Shown here one piece after another: positions 51,665-60,649 of a stretch of DNA of 64,000 bases. The position numbers and the translations under genes were made by a program. This DNA comes from Vibrio gazogenes (GTDB lineage Bacteria; Pseudomonadota; Gammaproteobacteria; Enterobacterales; Vibrionaceae). Where the stretch lies: positions 248,001-312,000 of the forward strand of contig NZ_CP092587.1 of the NCBI RefSeq assembly GCF_023920225.1, written 5' to 3'. The stretch's first letter is position 1; the number at the start of each line of letters is the position of its first letter. A model generated the notes under the pieces. That model searched no databases. It was not told the origin of the DNA and saw only the letters and a list, made by a program, of their open reading frames with translations.

Positions 51665-51846
51665 CTTCACCTACTCTCTTTTTATATTAGTAATTTCTAA
51701 ATTAATAATAACTGATATTTTCAATTGTGCGACAGATCTGCGTCACAGAAAGAAGATCAGATGATTGAGGAACAGAGTCACTTTTTATTGTTGCCACTGA
51801 GCATTATGTTGGTGAGTCTGAAATCGGGTGGCATAAATGCTTGAAT

Positions 51847-51875
51847 AAAAAACGCCAGTCTCAGACTGGCGTGGG
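51847..51875 (-). terminator. Terminator of the CARDB gene
   Basis: On the minus strand ACGCCAGTCT - G - AGACTGGCGT is followed by TTTTTTATTC, 27 bp after the CARDB-protein stop. Confidence 0.85.
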
Positions 51876-51901
51876 TTTTGGACGACGACTAAATCAGTCG
51901 A

Positions 51902-52945
51902 TTATTCTTGGTGCTCCGGCGACGCGATGGCATCAAGTTTGTTGAAGTTGAATAGATCGTCTTGGTTTGTATCTTTCGATTTGAGCACCTTCATGCCGGG
52001 TGTAACCGGTAATTGTGGGTCAACGAAGTTTTGGTTATCTTCATCGGTTCTGCTCAAATAGGTGACTGAACCACTGGTGTTGGCTGATTGTTGATGTGCG
52101 TCTGGCGCAATACTTTGTCCGCTGACAGCGCTGTTAAGCACGGTAATTTTGCCCGTCGCGACGTTATTGTTTTCATTGGTTTCAGCAACCACATTATTTC
52201 TGTCAACCACTAACACCAAGTAATAAGTGCCTGCCGTCAAACCTGAAGGAATCGGGACGGTGATGGTGTGTCTTGAGCCATATGGCAAGAGAACCGATGT
52301 TTCTCCGTAGAAATACATAAGTTGCTTATTTGCATTAGCCAAATATACCGCCAGTGTTGGTGCTGTACCGCTTTTTTGTGCGCAATTGGCTGATGACACC
52401 TCTGCATTAATCACAACCTGACCACCCGCTGTGACTTGGTTCGGAGAAAATTTTCCGGAAGAGACCAGCCAGTCCGGTGCGCCGAACCCCCCGATCTTGA
52501 CGGTATTCATACTCAGCGCACTCGAAATACTGTAACTCGCCTTCACCTTAAATTCATAAGGGACACATGAATTTGCCAATACGGTTTTGTTTTGTTCACT
52601 TAACACAGAATCCAGGTTGACTCTGTATGTTTGTGTCGAGCTACTTGGGACGCATCGCATTGTACCGCCTAAACCGCTGCTTCCACATGAAATATCAGCA
52701 AAATCACGCCCGATACCAATGAATGTGTTTCCACCATCTTGTGTCAGTGCAAAATTAACGGTGTTGCCGTTATTAAAGATCTCAGAGCCGAACATGTGGT
52801 AGTCCACTTCAAGTGTTTTTTGATTCGGGTATGGGAGCTCCGTGTTAACGATATCGACGTTGCCCGGATAAATTGAGGCGAGAGCTGCTTGACTACAAAG
52901 CGCTGTTGTTGTGAGAAAGCCAACGACTATTTTGTCTAGTTTCAT
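51902..52945 (-). CDS. Secreted CARDB-domain protein
   Basis: This 347-residue exported protein has a clear signal peptide (residues 1-23, MKLDKIVVGFLTTTALCSQAALA). The N-terminal 160 residues are a beta-rich region with four cysteines and no name I can give. From about 163 to 270 lies an Ig-like CARDB domain (LVVDRNNVVAETNENNNVATGKI is its diagnostic end). The last 70 residues are polar (DTNQDDLFNFNKLDAIASPEHQE). CARDB domains are found in many secreted and surface proteins. It is divergent from the mannanase gene, which may point to a shared role in polysaccharide contact; this is inference. Confidence 0.7.
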   Translation of the reverse strand: MKLDKIVVGFLTTTALCSQAALASIYPGNVDIVNTELPYPNQKTLEVDYHMFGSEIFNNGNTVNFALTQDGGNTFIGIGRDFADISCGSSGLGGTMRCVPSSSTQTYRVNLDSVLSEQNKTVLANSCVPYEFKVKASYSISSALSMNTVKIGGFGAPDWLVSSGKFSPNQVTAGGQVVINAEVSSANCAQKSGTAPTLAVYLANANKQLMYFYGETSVLLPYGSRHTITVPIPSGLTAGTYYLVLVVDRNNVVAETNENNNVATGKITVLNSAVSGQSIAPDAHQQSANTSGSVTYLSRTDEDNQNFVDPQLPVTPGMKVLKSKDTNQDDLFNFNKLDAIASPEHQE

Positions 52946-53278
52946 ACTTAGTTCCTATTCCTATATGTTTATTATGATTCCGTCAGTAAGGTGTGACGCG
53001 ACCCTTGTACAAATGAAACAAGATTTATATCAGCTTTCGCTATTATGAAACTAATCTATTATTCGTCAATGAAGGTTTGTCTTTTTTATCGATACTGTGA
53101 TCAATGAAAAATTATAGTGTGCTGTTTTAGGGGCAATCGCTGAGTGACAGAATACCCGCTCAATATCAGCCTCGACATTGCTTGAATTAATATGAAATCA
53201 CAACCATATTTTTACGGTTTGAATGGTACTGCTGGAACTATCTATTGCGGTACCGCCATCAACGATAAGGATATGGAA
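52946..53278. other. Intergenic region between CARDB and mannanase genes
   Basis: This 333-bp AT-rich gap lies between divergent genes and must hold both promoters. It contains a TGTGA half-site near 53095 but no full CRP palindrome, and no ORF that I can support. Confidence 0.5.
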
Positions 53279-54262
53279 ATGAAATTAATAAAAATATTGC
53301 TGGCAATATTCGGTTGTATTTACGCTTTGTCTGCTCAGGCTGGGTTCTACATTGCCAATGGTGTGTTATATGAAGGCAATGGGCATCCTTTTAAAATCCG
53401 TGGGATCAACCATGCTCACACTTGGTATCTCAATCGATTAGATCACGCGTTAGACGGGATTGCTGCAACGGGAGCCAATACGGTGCGGATTGTGCTGAGT
53501 AATGGTCAGCGCTGGAATAAAAATAGTCCTGCCGATGTGGCGAATGTGATTCGGCAAGCCAAAGCAAGACATTTGATCACGGTGCTTGAAGTCCATGATA
53601 CGACAGGCTTTGGTGAGGAGTGGCAAGCGGCAAGTTTAGATTCTGCGGCTGACTATTGGATTGAACTGAAAGATCAACTCGTCGGTCAGGAAGATTATGT
53701 CATCATCAATCTGGGCAATGAACCGATGGGGAATGGGGTGAGAGCCAGTGTATGGAGCAATGATCATATCAATGCGATTCAGCGCTTAAGAAACGCCGGG
53801 CTAACTCATACACTGATGGTTGATGCGCCAAACTGGGGGCAAGACTGGCAACAGATCATGTTGAGTCGTGCTCAGTCTGTATTTGATGCTGACCCGCTGC
53901 ACAATACGATATTTAGTGTCCACATGTATCAGGTTTACGGGGATTACCCGACAGTGAACCATTACATTTCAACATTCCTCAATCAAGGTTTGGCACTGGT
54001 TGTGGGCGAATTCGGCGCGAGCCATCAAGGTGAGGATGTTGCTGAAGACGCCATTATGGAACGGGCAGAAACCTTAAATATTGGTTATATCGGTTGGTCA
54101 TGGTCGGGCAATAATCAAGATGTTGCGGATTTAGATATCGTCAATCACTGGGATAACCATTCATATAGTGAGTGGGGGAATATCCTGATCAATGGCGTGA
54201 ACGGTATTAAGTCTACGTCGACTTCCGCCACAATCTTTACCTGTGGTGCATCTTGCCAGTAA
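53279..54262 (+). CDS. Secreted endo-beta-1,4-mannanase (GH5, subfamily 8-like)
   Basis: This 327-residue enzyme hydrolyses beta-mannans in plant cell walls outside the cell. The signal peptide is residues 1-21 (MKLIKILLAIFGCIYALSAQA), giving start ATG 53279 with AAGG upstream; an ATG two codons earlier and one further up at 53192 are less fitting. The GH5 fold is shown by NGHPFKIRGINHAHTWY, the acid/base Glu148 in NLGNEP, the histidine in VHMYQVYG and the nucleophile Glu244 in VVGEFGASH. The start GFYIANGVLYEGNGHPF matches bacterial GH5_8 mannanases. There is no binding module. It is 550 bp before the GH44 gene on the same strand. Confidence 0.85.
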   Translation: MKLIKILLAIFGCIYALSAQAGFYIANGVLYEGNGHPFKIRGINHAHTWYLNRLDHALDGIAATGANTVRIVLSNGQRWNKNSPADVANVIRQAKARHLITVLEVHDTTGFGEEWQAASLDSAADYWIELKDQLVGQEDYVIINLGNEPMGNGVRASVWSNDHINAIQRLRNAGLTHTLMVDAPNWGQDWQQIMLSRAQSVFDADPLHNTIFSVHMYQVYGDYPTVNHYISTFLNQGLALVVGEFGASHQGEDVAEDAIMERAETLNIGYIGWSWSGNNQDVADLDIVNHWDNHSYSEWGNILINGVNGIKSTSTSATIFTCGASCQ

Positions 54263-54815
54263 CTGAGTGAGCGTTTATCTGACCCACTTTTCACCGGACA
54301 GCGATGAGCTCTCGCTGTCCGGACTTTCACCCATGTACCTCGTTATTTATCAGTTAGATGAAGATGAATTGGGAGCAACCATACAGATTGGGAATAATTA
54401 CAAGATTCAATATATTCCGGCTCGATAATAAGCAATTTGTTGTACTACTATGATAGATGTTCCATTTTGTCTCAGTGGTCTGATTTCTGGCGTATGACAT
54501 AACACGGTTTTCATTTGTGCTATCAGAAAATGGTGTTGGCATGTGTTTTCGCGCTCGTATAGAGATTGCCAGACTAAAAGAGAGGCAGTAAGGGAGAGAA
54601 TGAATGTTGACGGATAAAACTCTTTCATGATTAATCCTGGATCTTCATCAATACCATGCCCGAATACCAAGAAGTATGACGAGCTGGTTTGGTACGTTTT
54701 TGCCACTGTCGGTATACCTGATGTTTGATGAACTTTTCGTTTGTAGAGCTTTGCTCTGATCGAGTTTTGTTCCGGCCACATCACTTATAGCAACAGTAGC
54801 AAAGGAGAATATCTT
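54263..54815. other. Intergenic region between mannanase and GH44 genes
   Basis: This 553-bp stretch has a perfect 11-bp hairpin CCGGACAGCGA / TCGCTGTCCGG (54294-54322) that probably ends the mannanase transcript. The rest holds only weak open frames, including a 125-codon minus-strand frame with no signal or domain. The GH44 promoter should lie toward the right end. Confidence 0.5.
54294..54322 (+). terminator. Hairpin after mannanase gene
   Basis: The arms CCGGACAGCGA and TCGCTGTCCGG pair perfectly around a seven-base loop, followed by ACTTTC. The stem is strong but the T tract is weak. Confidence 0.6.
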
Positions 54816-56774
54816 GTGATGAATCTATTAAGTCATCGACATGGACTAGCCAGACCTAAAATTTTATCTGTACTGATTTTCGCAGCATTAGCCAGTAGCG
54901 CAGCCTCTGCTCAGGTGAGTATCGATTATTCGATTTCACCTGACGAACAAAATCATAAAATCAGTGATTTAATTTATGGGACCAATCATCGAATGAATAT
55001 GACTGGCCATGAGAATTTTGGTTTCTATCGCCTCGGCGGCAACCGGACAACCGCATATAACTGGGAAAATAACTATTCCAATGCAGGATCCGACTGGGTG
55101 CATTCCAGTGACACCTATATGGTACCGGATGGTGCCGATGAAACCATCCCGGGGATTACGCTGACCGATTTTGTCGATAATGACGCTGCCGGGGCGAAAA
55201 CGATGCTGACCGTGCCGTTAGCTGGCTACGTTACCGCGGATAAGAATGGTACGGTACAGGAAGGGGAAACTGCCCCGTCATCTCGCTGGATTCCGGCAAT
55301 AGCGAAAAAAAATGCACCGTTCTCATTAACGCCTGATCTCACCGATAATGCCGTGTATACCGATGAAATGGTGAATTTTTTAGTTGAGCGATACGGACGA
55401 GCAGCCGATGGTGGTGTATTTGCTTACTCACTGGATAATGAACCGAGCCTATGGTATCACACCCATTCACGAATCCATCCGGACAAACCGGGTGCAAAAG
55501 AATTGCTTGATCGCTCGGTTGAAGCGGCTCAGGCCGTCAAAGGCGTAGACCCGACAGCGACTATCTTTGGCCCTGCTTTGTATGGTTTTACCGCATTTGT
55601 ATCGTTGACTGATGCACCGGATTGGTCGAACTATTCAGATCAGTATCACTGGTTTATCGACTACTATCTGGCACAGATGAAAGCGGCTGGTGAATCATCC
55701 GGTATGCGATTATTGGATGTCCTCGACTTGCACTGGTATTCCGAAGCGAGAGGAGATCAACGTGTCACCGATGGCAATGCTGATTCCGTGAAAGATAAAA
55801 ATGCGCGGATGCAGGCTCCTCGGACATTCTGGGATCCCGAATATCAGGAAGATAGCTGGATTGCCCAATGGAATATGGCTGAACTGCCGTTGATTCCGCA
55901 TATTCAAGACTCAATCGATATGCATTATCCGGGAACCAAAATGGCCTTCACTGAGTACGGCTTTGGCGGTGGCGATGATATTACCGGTGCAATTACTGAA
56001 GCGGATGTTTTGGGTATTTTCGGTAAATATGACGTCTATGCTGCAAACAGCTGGATTTTAAATGATGAAGAGAAATATCTAGCCAGTGCCTATCGTCTCT
56101 ATCGTAACTATGACGGTGAGAATGGGACATTTGGTGATACCAGTGTTACCGCAACAATGAGCGATAAAGAAAACAGCTCTATTTATGCGTCGGTTGATTC
56201 AGAGACTGGATTGCTTCATGTCATTGTGTTGAATAAGAATATGAACGAGTCGATCAATGGTGTGTTCAATATCGATTCAACAACGATCTATAAGTCAGGA
56301 AAGACTTATGTCTTGAATTCCGATTCAGTTGAAATCCAGGATAAAGGTGAGGTTGAGGTGACGAATAATCAGCTCAATTATGATATTCCAGCCTTGTCTG
56401 CTTATCATTTTGTCTTTAGTACAGCAGACGCCACCGACCCGACAGACCCAACCGATCCAACAGACCCGACTGATCCAACAGACCCTACCGATCCGACAGA
56501 TCCAACCGATCCCGGTACTGATGGTGTTACTGTGTCCGTGAATATTCCACAAGATGGTAGCGCATCATACTGTTCTGATATTGTTGTTACCAATAATGGT
56601 TCAGAAGCCGTTGAATGGCAGACTAATTTTGACGTCGAAGGTAGTGTTTATGCGTTATGGAATGCAAATTGGGAGCAATCAGGTACGAAAGTAACCATTA
56701 GTGGTGTTGAATGGAATAAAGTGCTGCAACCGGGTGCCAGTACCAGTTCTATTGGGTTCTGTGCGAATCGTTAA
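54816..56774 (+). CDS. Secreted GH44 endoglucanase/xyloglucanase with CBM2-like domain
   Basis: This 652-residue enzyme attacks cellulose or xyloglucan outside the cell. After a signal peptide (about 1-32, ending ASSAASAQ) comes the GH44 catalytic domain (about 35-535), with the acid/base Glu209 in SLDNEPSLW and nucleophile Glu380 in AFTEYGFGG. A (Asp-Pro-Thr)8 linker (541-566) leads to a C-terminal CBM2-like cellulose-binding domain (571-652) with paired cysteines 586 and 650 and the tryptophans typical of the flat binding face. GTG 54816 lies eight bases after AAGGAG; ATG 54819 is an alternative. A terminator follows. Together with the mannanase it suggests plant-wall use. Confidence 0.88.
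   Translation: MMNLLSHRHGLARPKILSVLIFAALASSAASAQVSIDYSISPDEQNHKISDLIYGTNHRMNMTGHENFGFYRLGGNRTTAYNWENNYSNAGSDWVHSSDTYMVPDGADETIPGITLTDFVDNDAAGAKTMLTVPLAGYVTADKNGTVQEGETAPSSRWIPAIAKKNAPFSLTPDLTDNAVYTDEMVNFLVERYGRAADGGVFAYSLDNEPSLWYHTHSRIHPDKPGAKELLDRSVEAAQAVKGVDPTATIFGPALYGFTAFVSLTDAPDWSNYSDQYHWFIDYYLAQMKAAGESSGMRLLDVLDLHWYSEARGDQRVTDGNADSVKDKNARMQAPRTFWDPEYQEDSWIAQWNMAELPLIPHIQDSIDMHYPGTKMAFTEYGFGGGDDITGAITEADVLGIFGKYDVYAANSWILNDEEKYLASAYRLYRNYDGENGTFGDTSVTATMSDKENSSIYASVDSETGLLHVIVLNKNMNESINGVFNIDSTTIYKSGKTYVLNSDSVEIQDKGEVEVTNNQLNYDIPALSAYHFVFSTADATDPTDPTDPTDPTDPTDPTDPTDPTDPGTDGVTVSVNIPQDGSASYCSDIVVTNNGSEAVEWQTNFDVEGSVYALWNANWEQSGTKVTISGVEWNKVLQPGASTSSIGFCANR
56436..56513 (+). repeat. Tandem 9-bp repeats encoding the (DPT)n linker
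   Basis: Eight Asp-Pro-Thr units plus a final Asp-Pro are encoded by near-identical 9-bp units of the GACCCAACC type, with synonymous variation. This linker joins the GH44 domain to CBM2 and is a likely site of length variation by slippage. Confidence 0.9.
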
Positions 56775-56811
56775 TTGATTGTTTTGAAACATTGAGTCAT
56801 AAATGAAACTC

Positions 56812-56844
56812 AAATCCCCTGTGAATATCACGGGGGATTTTTTC
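56812..56844 (+). terminator. Intrinsic terminator after the GH44 gene
   Basis: AAATCCCCTGTG - AATA - TCACGGGGGATTT (one mismatch) runs into TTTT about 40 bp after the stop. It is a good rho-independent terminator, just before the converging small secreted gene. Confidence 0.88.
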
Positions 56845-56860
56845 AAGGCTAGCGATAGAA

Positions 56861-57247
56861 TTATCGACCATCTGAATCTGCTGAACTGCTTTGTGTCTGT
56901 TTAATTGCCACTGTGCTTGATTTCAGCATATAGAAGCAGCCATCTAGGCCATTTTGCGATCTTTGTACTCCGACGACCGCTTTACTAGTATGGTAACCGG
57001 TATAATAGGTTCCTGTGCTATAAGTGAGCGTCAGTGTTTGATTGTTTTCTACCCAGTTGCCGCTGTAACTACCGGTATTAAAAGTGCCGTCAGCGCTGAG
57101 TGTGACTGCTGTTGAAGAGTAACTTCCGTCACAACCCCAATCAAAGTTAAGTGTGTAGGTACCCGTTGTTGCGACAGCCGCTGATGCTATACCGGTAAAA
57201 CCAATAGAGCAAAGTAGTGCAATGGATGGAATAAGTGGCGATTTCAT
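56861..57247 (-). CDS. Small secreted protein of unknown function, 128 aa
   Basis: The start used is the internal ATG at 57247 (MKSPLIPSIALLCSIGFTGIASA), which exposes a classical signal peptide (1-23); the frame is open 40 codons upstream, but those residues look unlike a protein start. The mature part (about 105 residues) is Thr/Ser/Tyr/Gly-rich and beta-like, with two cysteines (Cys39 and Cys103) that could form a disulfide. It is convergent with the GH44 gene. I do not recognise a family, so no function is given. Confidence 0.6.
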   Translation of the reverse strand: MKSPLIPSIALLCSIGFTGIASAAVATTGTYTLNFDWGCDGSYSSTAVTLSADGTFNTGSYSGNWVENNQTLTLTYSTGTYYTGYHTSKAVVGVQRSQNGLDGCFYMLKSSTVAIKQTQSSSADSDGR

Positions 57248-57563
57248 GACAAGTTTCCTTACATTATGAATGTGTGTGAATACATCAATGAGAAATATAG
57301 TTCTGAATGATAATGCATGCCAAAAAAATATGAATTTATTTTCATAATAAGTGTCGACTGTACTCATTGACTCACCATACTCAGGCTCGTTCTATCTGGT
57401 TGATAGTGATTCAGGGAGCCATAGAAAATTGATTCATCTTCTACCCGATCGTCAGTGTATAACATGAATTTTCCTCATGTTTGATTTGAATAAATATCAC
57501 TTCTTTCATGTGTAGAAGCGAGTAGGATATGAATATAATTCAATAATAACCTGAGAAAATATC

Positions 57564-58742
57564 ATGTCTTTATCTGTTCCCCCATTTCGTGCCGATGTGG
57601 TCGGCAGCTATTTGCGTCCCGCCTATCTTCATCAAGCTCGTCGGCAGTTTGCAGAAGGTCAATTGACTCAGCAACAACTGACGGATATTGAAGATCAAGC
57701 CATTAGTGAACTCGTTGATCATCAGAAAGCGGCCGGCTTACAAGTTATTACGGATGGCGAATTTCGTCGAAGCTGGTGGCATCTGGATTTTATGTGGGGC
57801 ATCAATGGCGTCGAAAAGTTTGAAATTGAGCAAGGTTACCTGTTCTCTCAGATGGAAACACGTCCGGAGAGTATCCGTTTGAGCGGAAAAATTAGCGGTG
57901 AGAACCACCCCTTCCTTGCACATTTCCGGTTTCTGATGCAATTTGCCGAAGCGGGGATTGTGCCTCGTCTGACGGTTCCGGCGCCTGCTCAGTTTCTGAA
58001 AGAGCTACAGCGTCCATGTAACTTGGAACAGACACAAGCCATATATCCGAATGAAACTGATTTACTCGATGCTATTGTGCAGACTTATCAAACGTTCATC
58101 GAGGAATTGTATGCACTGGGTTGTCGTAATTTACAGATTGATGACTGTACATGGGGGATGTTAACCGATCCCAAAATTGCAGCAAAAGCATCTACCCCGA
58201 TAGAAGCAACTTGCGGCTGTGGTGACTCTCATGAATTTGACCATACCCAAAGTATTGCTTCACTGACAGAGAAGTTGTTGCTGGTCAATAACCGTTCAAT
58301 CGCCAATGCACCCGCTGATCTGATTCTGACGACACATGTTTGCCGTGGTAATTATCGTTCGACTTGGGCTGCATCCGGTGGGTATGAACCGATTGCTGAT
58401 GTCTTATTTGCCAAAGAAAATGTCTCTGCATTTTATCTGGAGTTTGATACCGACCGCTCTGGTGACTTTTCACCGTTAGCCAAGGTGCCACAAGATAAAC
58501 AGGTTGTGCTCGGTCTCGTCTCTTCAAAAATCGGTGCATTAGAAAACAAACAGGAAGTGATTGCTCGCATTCATGAGGCCGCGCAGTATGTACCGTTAGA
58601 AAATCTTTGTCTGAGCACTCAGTGTGGTTTTGCTTCAACCGAAGAAGGGAATGAGCTGACCGATGCACAGCAATGGCAGAAGATTGCTTTTGTGAAAGAG
58701 GTTGCTGAACAGGTCTGGGGGGATAGACTCAGCATGACATGA
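57564..58742 (+). CDS. MetE C-terminal-type cobalamin-independent methyltransferase (YxjG-like)
   Basis: This 392-residue protein is a stand-alone version of the MetE catalytic half, as in YxjG/YxjH. Such proteins transfer methyl groups to homocysteine or related thiols; the donor is not certain. The zinc ligands fit the family pattern: His258 and Cys260 (in THVCRGNY), a Glu in FYLEFDT and Cys354 in STQCGFAST. The N-terminal PFRADVVGSYLRP and LQIDDCTWG segments match the fold. ATG 57564 has ACCTGAGAAAATATC upstream. A terminator follows. It is not linked to other methionine genes here. Confidence 0.85.
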   Translation: MSLSVPPFRADVVGSYLRPAYLHQARRQFAEGQLTQQQLTDIEDQAISELVDHQKAAGLQVITDGEFRRSWWHLDFMWGINGVEKFEIEQGYLFSQMETRPESIRLSGKISGENHPFLAHFRFLMQFAEAGIVPRLTVPAPAQFLKELQRPCNLEQTQAIYPNETDLLDAIVQTYQTFIEELYALGCRNLQIDDCTWGMLTDPKIAAKASTPIEATCGCGDSHEFDHTQSIASLTEKLLLVNNRSIANAPADLILTTHVCRGNYRSTWAASGGYEPIADVLFAKENVSAFYLEFDTDRSGDFSPLAKVPQDKQVVLGLVSSKIGALENKQEVIARIHEAAQYVPLENLCLSTQCGFASTEEGNELTDAQQWQKIAFVKEVAEQVWGDRLSMT

Positions 58743-58841
58743 TATCGTCGCGCTTAAAGTAAACTAAGAAGTCACCGCTTAGTGGTAATGCCGATCAGTT
58801 AATAAATGAATAGGATCAGTTGAATGATCCTGAAAAAGCTT

Positions 58842-58878
58842 CAAAATCCGATATCAGTCTTTGGTATCGGATTTTTTA
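58842..58878 (+). terminator. Intrinsic terminator after the MetE-like gene
   Basis: AAAATCCGATA-TCA and TGG-TATCGGATTTT form a strong stem followed by TTTTATG, 100 bp beyond the stop. Confidence 0.88.
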
Positions 58879-59064
58879 TGCAATTAGCTAAAGCCCTCAC
58901 TCGACAGTAACTTTGTTCCTGACTTCGAATCACTTGGAAAACTCAGTGATATTCTTCCTCTAGATTTTAACAATGACAGCTATCCTGTCAGAGAGGGAGT
59001 CTGGTACAGCAACGATATGTAAGCGCCGTCTACCACTAGATATAGTTGAGTCAGTATTGTCGTG
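58878..59064 (+). pseudogene. Decayed IS4-family transposase, N-terminal remnant
   Basis: ATG 58878 opens MQLAKALTRQ, which then hits a stop. In a second frame comes FVPDFESLGKLSDILPLD (from 58912), and in a third ESGTATICKRRLPLDIVESVLS (from about 58997). These three pieces, in the right order, recall the N-terminus of IS4-type transposases (VPDF..L..LSDILP ... SGTATVRKRRLPLE). The frame is broken at least twice and everything after about residue 60 is missing. It marks the border to the AT-rich region. Confidence 0.6.
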
Positions 59065-59219
59065 AAAAGGAGCTTTACCCTGATGCTCAAAGAGTAGTGC
59101 AGCGAATGTATGCACGGCTTCATGAGCCAAAAAGAGCGAGCTTATGGCGAGAAGACTACAATTACGTGAAATCGTATAGTGTTCTAAATTATATTCTACC
59201 AGTAGAGCATACCATCTAG
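59046..59219 (+). pseudogene. Unidentified gene fragment, about 57 codons
   Basis: An open plus-strand stretch beginning LSQYCREKELYPDAQRVV and containing HEPKRASLWREDYNYVKS ends at a stop at 59217. The composition looks protein-like, with no credible start or domain. It follows the transposase remnant and may be the tail of a lost gene. I cannot name the family. Confidence 0.3.
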
Positions 59220-59307
59220 CGTAAATTATAAAACTTCATCGAGTATATGGTTCCAACGCCAGAAGTATTATTCTTTATATGATGGCTATAACATCCGAAA
59301 GTATAGA

Positions 59308-60438
59308 TTAAGATATATCATTCAAAAGATTACAGTACTGTTTCATCGTTTGTTCAAAAACGATCTCCTGAGCATATTCTGTTTCAACTTTAGCTCGACC
59401 ATTAAGGCCAAAGTGAAGCAATTTCTTTCTGCTACTAACAACTCTTTGTATACAGCAGGCCAATGAAATAGCATTTCCTGGTTGTGCTAAAAAACCATTA
59501 AATCCTTCTGATACTATTTCTCTACATCCAGGAACATCCGTTGTAACAATTGCGCGTTGACACGAGGCTGCCTCTATAAGAATACGAGGGACACCTTCAC
59601 CATAAGTCGTAGGTAAACAAACTAAATCATGCTGTTTGATTAATTCAGGCATGTTACATTGATTTCCGACCCAATTTATTTGTCCTTCTTTATCCCATTT
59701 TTCTATTATACTCAAAGGCATAGAAGAACGAGTGTCATTGTCGATTATTCCAGCTACAGTAATAGTAATATTAACATTACGACTATTTAGGATATTCCTT
59801 GCTTCAACAAGATCTTCGAGCCCTTTTTCCCTCAATAATCTAGCTGCAAAAAGTATTTTCCCATTGTATGGCACAGGAGAGGCTGGGAATTTTTTTAAGT
59901 CAATACCAGCACCTTTAATAACCACACCATTATTATGAATAATCCCTTTTTTTGTGAATAAAATGTAATCTTCACTATTCTCAAAAATAAATTTAGTCTT
60001 GTTTAAAGAAATAGTGCGATAAAGAGTTGAAATAAACTTTTCTAATATAAAATAACGTTTATTACTATATATAGCACCAGTCCCAGTTATACTATAAACG
60101 ATTGGCTTTTTAAAGAAGAATCGATTTAATAGACCACAGTATATATTTGGTTTAATTGTTACACAATGAATTAAGTTAGGTTTTATAGACTTTATAATTT
60201 TATAAAGAAGAAAAATGTATTTAAGTTCACTTAAAATACTTAAACTTTTTCTTTTCAAAAATAAATTACTACAATGAAATCCATTACTCTCTAATTCATC
60301 TTTTAATCGATCATCCTTAAAATGAGATATTATATGAATTTTAAACCCTTTGGATTGAAAGTATTTTGCTCGGTCTAGCCAGTGTAAATTAAAGTACCAG
60401 TCAACATTGATAACGTATAGCAAAGTTCTATTTCTCAT
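59308..60438 (-). CDS. GT4-family glycosyltransferase
   Basis: This 376-residue GT-B enzyme transfers an activated sugar to a lipid-linked or sugar acceptor in surface polysaccharide synthesis. The C-terminal half has the GT4 nucleotide-sugar site: a KILFAARLLREKGLEDLVEA start to the second Rossmann domain, an EGVPRILIEAASCQRAIVTT EX7E region (the two glutamates being Glu of EGVP and Glu of IEAA) and the GCREIV segment. The N-terminal half is AT-rich coding with Lys/Asn/Ile bias. It is the last gene of the minus-strand cluster, 211 bp after the unknown membrane protein. The exact sugar cannot be read from the sequence. Confidence 0.85.
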   Translation of the reverse strand: MRNRTLLYVINVDWYFNLHWLDRAKYFQSKGFKIHIISHFKDDRLKDELESNGFHCSNLFLKRKSLSILSELKYIFLLYKIIKSIKPNLIHCVTIKPNIYCGLLNRFFFKKPIVYSITGTGAIYSNKRYFILEKFISTLYRTISLNKTKFIFENSEDYILFTKKGIIHNNGVVIKGAGIDLKKFPASPVPYNGKILFAARLLREKGLEDLVEARNILNSRNVNITITVAGIIDNDTRSSMPLSIIEKWDKEGQINWVGNQCNMPELIKQHDLVCLPTTYGEGVPRILIEAASCQRAIVTTDVPGCREIVSEGFNGFLAQPGNAISLACCIQRVVSSRKKLLHFGLNGRAKVETEYAQEIVFEQTMKQYCNLLNDIS

Positions 60439-60649
60439 AAAATTTCTTCATTATTATCATAAATTTAAGTAAAGGTTACTCTAAGAATAATCATACCGAG
60501 AATATGTACTCGAATATTACCTCTGGTTCTATCTTAGTGATAGCCGCATAATACCTGTTAATCGTTAATGGAAATAGACGTCTCTTAAAATTCATTCTAT
60601 TTTATCACTAAATAAAAATTAACTTATACATTAGTATTGAATTAAACTC
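60439..60649. other. AT-rich intergenic spacer
   Basis: This 211-bp very AT-rich spacer lies inside the polysaccharide cluster. No ORF, strong hairpin or operator was seen. Confidence 0.5.

Noticed and set aside
53085..53120. CRP site upstream of the mannanase gene
   Set aside because: Only a TGTGA half is present; the TCACA half is missing.
54407..54784. 125-codon minus-strand frame between the mannanase and GH44 genes
   Set aside because: No ribosome site, no signal or domain and uneven composition; I looked for transposase remnants in all frames and found none that convinced me.
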